Source of the DNA: Streptomyces sp. TSRI0281
Lineage (GTDB): Bacteria > Actinomycetota > Actinomycetes > Streptomycetales > Streptomycetaceae
NCBI RefSeq assembly: GCF_001905125.1
Contig: NZ_LWLE01000002.1
Location: forward strand, 167,261-231,260
Direction of reading: 5' to 3'
DNA length: 64,000 nt
Positions 61,492-64,000 of the stretch are shown in pieces. A program made the position numbers and the translations under genes. Position 1 is the stretch's first letter. Each line of letters begins with the position of its first letter. The notes beneath the pieces are model-generated. The model saw only the letters and a list, made by a program, of their open reading frames with translations, was not told where the DNA came from and ran no database searches.

Positions 61492-61872
61492 TCAGATCGG
61501 GTTGAGGCGGGCCTTGAGCAGACAGAACTCATTGCCTTCGGGGTCGGTCAGGACGTGCCACTGCTCCTCCCCCGTCTGGCCGATGTCGGCCGGGCGCGCA
61601 CCGAGCTTCAGCAGGCGTTCGAGCTCGGCGTCCTGATCGCGGTCAGTGGCGTTGACGTCGATGTGCAGCCGGGACTTCCCCTTCTCCGGCTCGTCCCGGC
61701 GACTGAGGATGATCGTCGGCTGCGGACCACCGAACCCTTCGCGCGGCCCGATCTCCACCATTTCGCCGTCCTCGCGATCGAGCACGACGAAGTCCAGAAC
61801 CTCGCACCAGAACCGTGCCAGCGCCTCAGGGTCGTGGCAACCGAGCACGAGCTCACTGATACGACATGCCAT
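61492..61872 (-). CDS. VOC family protein
   Basis: A 126-aa vicinal-oxygen-chelate protein (ISELVLGCHDPEALARFWCEVL, RLHIDVNATDRDQDAELERLL, VLTDPEGNEFCLL), the common actinobacterial glyoxalase-like form. Function unknown. It separates the hydroxyproline genes from the collagenase gene and is transcribed toward gntR. Confidence 0.85.
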   Translation of the reverse strand: MACRISELVLGCHDPEALARFWCEVLDFVVLDREDGEMVEIGPREGFGGPQPTIILSRRDEPEKGKSRLHIDVNATDRDQDAELERLLKLGARPADIGQTGEEQWHVLTDPEGNEFCLLKARLNPI

Positions 61873-62531
61873 GGATGAAACCTGCTCTCAGCCTGGGAAT
61901 CGCCGGGGAAGCCACACGCGAAACCCATGGACTCCCGGCAAGGAAAACAATCCCGCGACCGTACCGGACGGGGTGAGCGGGGGCGAAGTGATTTCGAGGC
62001 CGCCCCTGTCCGGGCAGCCGGGCCGGGCCGCCGGCCATGCGGGAGGGGTGCGGGCTGTGAGGGACGGCCCACGGGGCAGCCCCTAGAGATGTGACTCGGC
62101 GGACCAGTCGCCTCAGGGCGCGTTCTGTCGGATCTCGCCCTGCCCCATTGGGTGGCCGTGCGTCGCGTTGTCGGCCTCCGGAGCCGGGCCCGCGCGGGAG
62201 TCGGAGCGCGGACCCCGTGCGCCCCGCCGCGTCGGCGTACCTGCTCGCCGTTCCTGTCGTGCGGGCCTCGTGCCCGACGGGAGCGATCATCGGCGACAGC
62301 CGCTGCCGGGGGCTCACGAATCGCCTGCTGGGCAACCGAGTTGGCGCGCAGATGAATGTGGGCACGGCATCTTCCAAAGAACATGTGACATGTGCCATTG
62401 TACTGATCGCAGGGTGTGAGGTCGTGCTCATGTCACACGGAGCCACCGTCAACTCCGTTACTGCCAGCCCCTGTTAAACCCTCCACAGCCGCGCTCCCCG
62501 GCGCGGCGACCACTCCGCTGGGAGGCGGCAC
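61873..62531. other. Non-coding region upstream of the collagenase gene
   Basis: About 660 bases. Open frames exist on both strands but none has a domain, a good start or proper codon bias. The useful content is the operator-like sites at 62381-62436 and the collagenase ribosome-binding site GGAGG (62521-62525). Confidence 0.5.
62381..62436. promoter_or_regulatory. Operator-like sites upstream of the collagenase gene
   Basis: ACATGTGACATGTG (62381-62394), TGTGCCATTGTACTG (62391-62405) and CATGTCAC (62429-62436). The second aligns with sites in front of the hydroxyproline dehydrogenase and gntR, the others with GTGACATGTCAC. They lie 95-150 bp before the collagenase start. Confidence 0.6.
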
Positions 62532-64000
62532 GTGAAGAACCGATCGGTTCGACCAAGATTTACCGGCACATCCACCGGCGTATCCACCCGGACATCGGCA
62601 TCAGCCCGCATATCCACCGGGATATCCACCGTGATGCTGGCGGCCTGCCTGGGAGTAGGGCTGCTCGCGGCCCCGGCCCAGTCCGCGCCGACGCGGTCCA
62701 CCACCGCCACCGCCGCCCCGTCCGACGCGGCAACCCCCGTCGTCCCGGACCCGAACGGTCCTGCGGCGGCGCCCGCGACCCAGCCCGCCGAGGACCCCGA
62801 GCACCTCGGCGCCACGCCGCTCAAGCCGGCGGACCGGGCCCCGCAGTCCGCGTCCAAGGACGTGCTCAAGCGCGACTACGACGATTCCCGGGCCGCCGAA
62901 CCCAGCCGCCGCGCACCCTCGATGTCGGCCAAGGCCAGGCTTGCCGCCAAGGCGCGCGGACTCGCCGCTCCCGCGGCGTGCAATGTCAGTGACTTCACCA
63001 GCCGTACCGGCGACGCACTGGTCCAGCAGGTGACCTCGACCACCACCGAGTGCGTCAACACGCTGTTCGGCGTCAAGGGCCAGGACGGCTATCTCGCCTT
63101 CCGCGAGGCGCAGATGGTCACCATCGCCGATGCCATGCGTGCGCGCACAGCGGCCTATCCCGGCGACAGCAGCACCGGGATGCCGCAGTTGGTTCTCTTC
63201 CTCCGGGCCGGCTACTACGTGCAGTACTACGACCCGTCGACGGTCGGCAGCTACGGTCCGGCGCTCCGCACCGCGATTCAGGGCGCCCTGGACGGCTTCT
63301 TCGCCTCCTCGCACTCCTCGGACGTCACCGACGCGAACGGGGAGACCCTTTCCGAAGCGGTCATCCTGATCGACAGTGCCGAGCAGAACGACCGCTATCT
63401 GCATGTCGTCAAGCGCCTGCTCGCGAGCTACAACTCCTCGTACAACAGCTCCTGGTACATGCTCAATGCCGTCAACAATGTGTACACGGTGACATTCCGC
63501 GGACATCAGCTGCCCGCCTTCGTCGCCGCTGTCGAGGCGGATTCCAGCCTGCTGGGCGCGCTGCACGACTTCGCCGCGACCCATCTGGACCTCCTGGGCA
63601 CCGAGCAGTCCTACCTGGCCTCCAACGCCGGTCGTGAGCTGGGCCGCTTCCTCCAGGAGGCGTCTCTGCGGGGCAAGGCGAGCCCGCTGGCCGCCTCACT
63701 GCTGAAGAAGAGCTCCATCACCGGACCCACCGCCGCGCTCTGGGTCGGCGTGGCGGAGATGACGGACTACTACGACCGGGCCAACTGCTCCTCCTACGAC
63801 ACCTGCGACCTCGCCGCCCGCCTCAAGACCGCCGTTCTGCCGGTCAAGCACACCTGTAGTGACAGCATCAAGATCCTGGCCCAGCAGATGTCCACCACCG
63901 ACCTGGCGGCCAGCTGCACCAGCCTGCGCAACCAGGACGCCTACTTCCACGGCATCGCACGGGACAGCGGGCCGGTCGCCGACGACCGCAACAGCACCAT
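62532..64000 (+). CDS. Secreted collagenase, peptidase M9 N-terminal part (cut by window end)
   Basis: The first 489 residues of a secreted microbial collagenase. The signal region is odd: after KNRSVRPRF comes a Ser/Thr repeat (TGTSTGVSTRTSASARISTG) encoded by TCCACCGG-like units, then the hydrophobic core MLAACLGVGLLAAP. A Pro/Ala linker follows, and from about residue 150 the M9 activator domain (CNVSDFTSRTGDALVQQV, FREAQMVTIADAM, LRAGYYVQYYD, AVILIDSAEQNDRYL). The HExxH zinc site would lie beyond the window. GTG start behind GGAGGCGG. It likely releases hydroxyproline-rich peptides for the adjacent pathway. Confidence 0.88.
   Translation, partial: MKNRSVRPRFTGTSTGVSTRTSASARISTGISTVMLAACLGVGLLAAPAQSAPTRSTTATAAPSDAATPVVPDPNGPAAAPATQPAEDPEHLGATPLKPADRAPQSASKDVLKRDYDDSRAAEPSRRAPSMSAKARLAAKARGLAAPAACNVSDFTSRTGDALVQQVTSTTTECVNTLFGVKGQDGYLAFREAQMVTIADAMRARTAAYPGDSSTGMPQLVLFLRAGYYVQYYDPSTVGSYGPALRTAIQGALDGFFASSHSSDVTDANGETLSEAVILIDSAEQNDRYLHVVKRLLASYNSSYNSSWYMLNAVNNVYTVTFRGHQLPAFVAAVEADSSLLGALHDFAATHLDLLGTEQSYLASNAGRELGRFLQEASLRGKASPLAASLLKKSSITGPTAALWVGVAEMTDYYDRANCSSYDTCDLAARLKTAVLPVKHTCSDSIKILAQQMSTTDLAASCTSLRNQDAYFHGIARDSGPVADDRNST

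Noticed and set aside
61873..62531. Possible gene or IS remnant before the collagenase gene
   Set aside because: Open frames on both strands but no domain, no good start, and irregular third-position composition.

Overview
This window looks like a chromosomal segment of a Streptomyces species. GC content is very high, third codon positions are almost always G or C, and GTG/TTG starts are common. It carries chaplin and rodlin genes, which are typical of aerial-hyphae-forming streptomycetes, many Tat/Sec-secreted hydrolases, and many genes whose start codon lies 6-7 nt after a TANNNT -10 element (leaderless mRNAs). No tRNA, rRNA, CRISPR array, insertion sequence or phage gene was seen.

Layout. 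1-1.75 kb: end of a sugar ABC importer (permease, binding lipoprotein). 1.8-5.9 kb: macrolide-type glycosyltransferase, secreted subtilisin, DUF1697 and NTF2-like genes. 5.9-16.7 kb (minus strand): a sulfur-assimilation locus. It reads, in transcription order, Cys-containing leader peptide, sulfite reductase cysI, a 59-aa zinc-ribbon protein, cysH, cysC, cysD, cysN, two small ORFs, sulfonate/taurine-type ABC importer (binding protein, ATPase, permease), sirohydrochlorin chelatase-like protein, then a separate ABC ATPase. Most junctions are ATGA/GTGA overlaps. 16.7-23.7 kb: acetyltransferase, GAF regulator, AidB-like acyl-CoA dehydrogenase divergent from a YihY membrane protein, AraC regulator overlapping a VOC protein tail to tail, and small membrane proteins. 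23.8-29.6 kb: acid-catabolism locus (hydroxyacyl-CoA dehydrogenase, two CoA-transferase subunits, divergent LysR, thiolase). 29.6-31.3 kb: a palindrome array, a broken FAD monooxygenase and a GntR regulator. 31.3-35.75 kb: hydrophobic-sheath cluster (cell-wall-anchored two-domain chaplin, three rodlins, short chaplin, related small secreted protein). 35.8-42.9 kb: DUF5949, rsgA with a 23-codon ORF before it, Ada-AlkA repair fusion, broken PPOX gene, secreted GH95-like enzyme, DUF456 protein. 43.1-51.9 kb: LuxR-type regulator divergent from a 1254-aa secreted subtilase, a second palindrome array, a PP2C-like protein and a pyruvate:quinone oxidoreductase-like enzyme. 52-55.2 kb: alpha-mannosidase.

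55.3-64 kb is the most interesting region. It holds a trans-4-hydroxy-L-proline degradation set (epimerase, three-subunit D-hydroxyproline dehydrogenase, deaminase of the DHDPS family, GntR regulator) followed by a VOC gene and the start of a secreted M9 collagenase. Promoter-proximal motifs of the type GTGACAT-(A/T)(T/G)TA occur before the dehydrogenase operon, before gntR and before the collagenase, and a perfect GTGACATGTCAC precedes the deaminase. I read this as a collagen-utilisation island in which collagen cleavage and hydroxyproline catabolism share one regulator. The co-regulation is inference. The last pathway enzyme (alpha-ketoglutarate semialdehyde dehydrogenase) and a transporter are not in the window.

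Other recurrent themes are short tandem DNA repeats encoding low-complexity inserts in otherwise ordinary enzymes, and a symmetric divergent promoter whose two -10 elements overlap.
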